A DNA stretch of 64,000 bases from Apostichopus japonicus. Taxonomy: Eukaryota; Echinodermata; Holothuroidea; Aspidochirotida; Stichopodidae. This document shows positions 63,712 through 64,000 of this stretch, in pieces (the stretch's first letter is position 1; every line of letters begins with the position of its first letter). The stretch spans positions 24,717,713 through 24,781,712 of the forward strand of contig NC_092574.1 in assembly GCF_037975245.1 (NCBI RefSeq), given 5' to 3'. The position numbers and the translations under genes are program-made. The notes beneath the pieces were generated by a model. It was not told the origin of the DNA. It did not search any database and saw nothing but the letters and a program-made list of their open reading frames with translations.

Positions 63712-64000
63712 TGACCGTATATGTCCAGAGGTTCGAAGCCGGTAAGGAAGGTCGTAATTCCACTGTAGGCGTTTGTCACCTGTATCGAACCATACTAGTT
63801 CTGTTTTTGGTGACCTATTTGCCTTACTAGATCAAACATGTTTCTAACCAACTCGAAGTCATTTCTGATTCTAAAGCCGGATCTCGAAAGAGATACTTTG
63901 AACAGAATTTTTGTTTATGAAGTGGAGGTAACGACAAAGGCAAATGAATATATATAATTGAAATCGTAATGAGTTGTAAAATATTTTGTTTAAAATACTT

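Overview
The window looks like a non-coding-rich stretch of an animal nuclear genome. It is AT-rich, with GT-AG introns, long homopolymer G and C runs, many short tandem repeats and several families of inverted-repeat DNA elements. The frequent taggcctaggct-type tracts and the repeat spectrum suggest a marine invertebrate deuterostome, possibly an echinoderm such as a sea cucumber; this is inference and no species can be assigned from the sequence alone. There are no operons, ribosome-binding sites or CRISPR arrays.

Only one host gene can be reconstructed with confidence. It lies on the minus strand, 16989 down to 13042, in five coding exons. All four introns are GT-AG and their phases agree, giving a 725-residue protein. 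Residues 15-61 resemble an HMG box, a long basic and serine-rich middle carries two R-R-S-x-R-I motifs, and a short separate exon codes for the C-terminus. Intron 1 holds a 46-nt exon-like segment that would bring in an immediate stop (a candidate poison exon). I do not recognise the orthologue.

Left flank (1-13 kb): AT-rich spacer with a dispersed repeat (two copies), a 28-bp minisatellite, a Penelope-like reverse transcriptase scrap and a 590-bp hAT-type MITE. Right of the gene (17-31 kb): a cluster of inverted-repeat elements. These include a ~3-kb element with TGACGGACGTAC motifs near both ends, a 276-bp TA-flanked MITE, a 530-bp hAT-like MITE with a perfect 8-bp target duplication and a 415-bp relative inserted in a G tract.

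Middle (31-39 kb): a composite repeat with an A-X-B-A-B layout and a very long palindrome, then a duplicated ~1.1-1.2-kb segment. Each copy of that segment carries a 25-bp minisatellite that is open in several frames and gives false ORFs.

Right part (43-64 kb): a 4.27-kb CACTG-ended element whose ends are packed with TTAGTCGGT motifs, a decayed CR1-like LINE 3' end, and a 7.4-kb element flanked by TA and inserted in a 45-bp minisatellite, so its empty site can be read directly. The window ends with a tRNA-like cloverleaf (anticodon AUA) that is probably the head of a SINE. Apart from the one gene, the window is mainly mobile-element material at various stages of decay.
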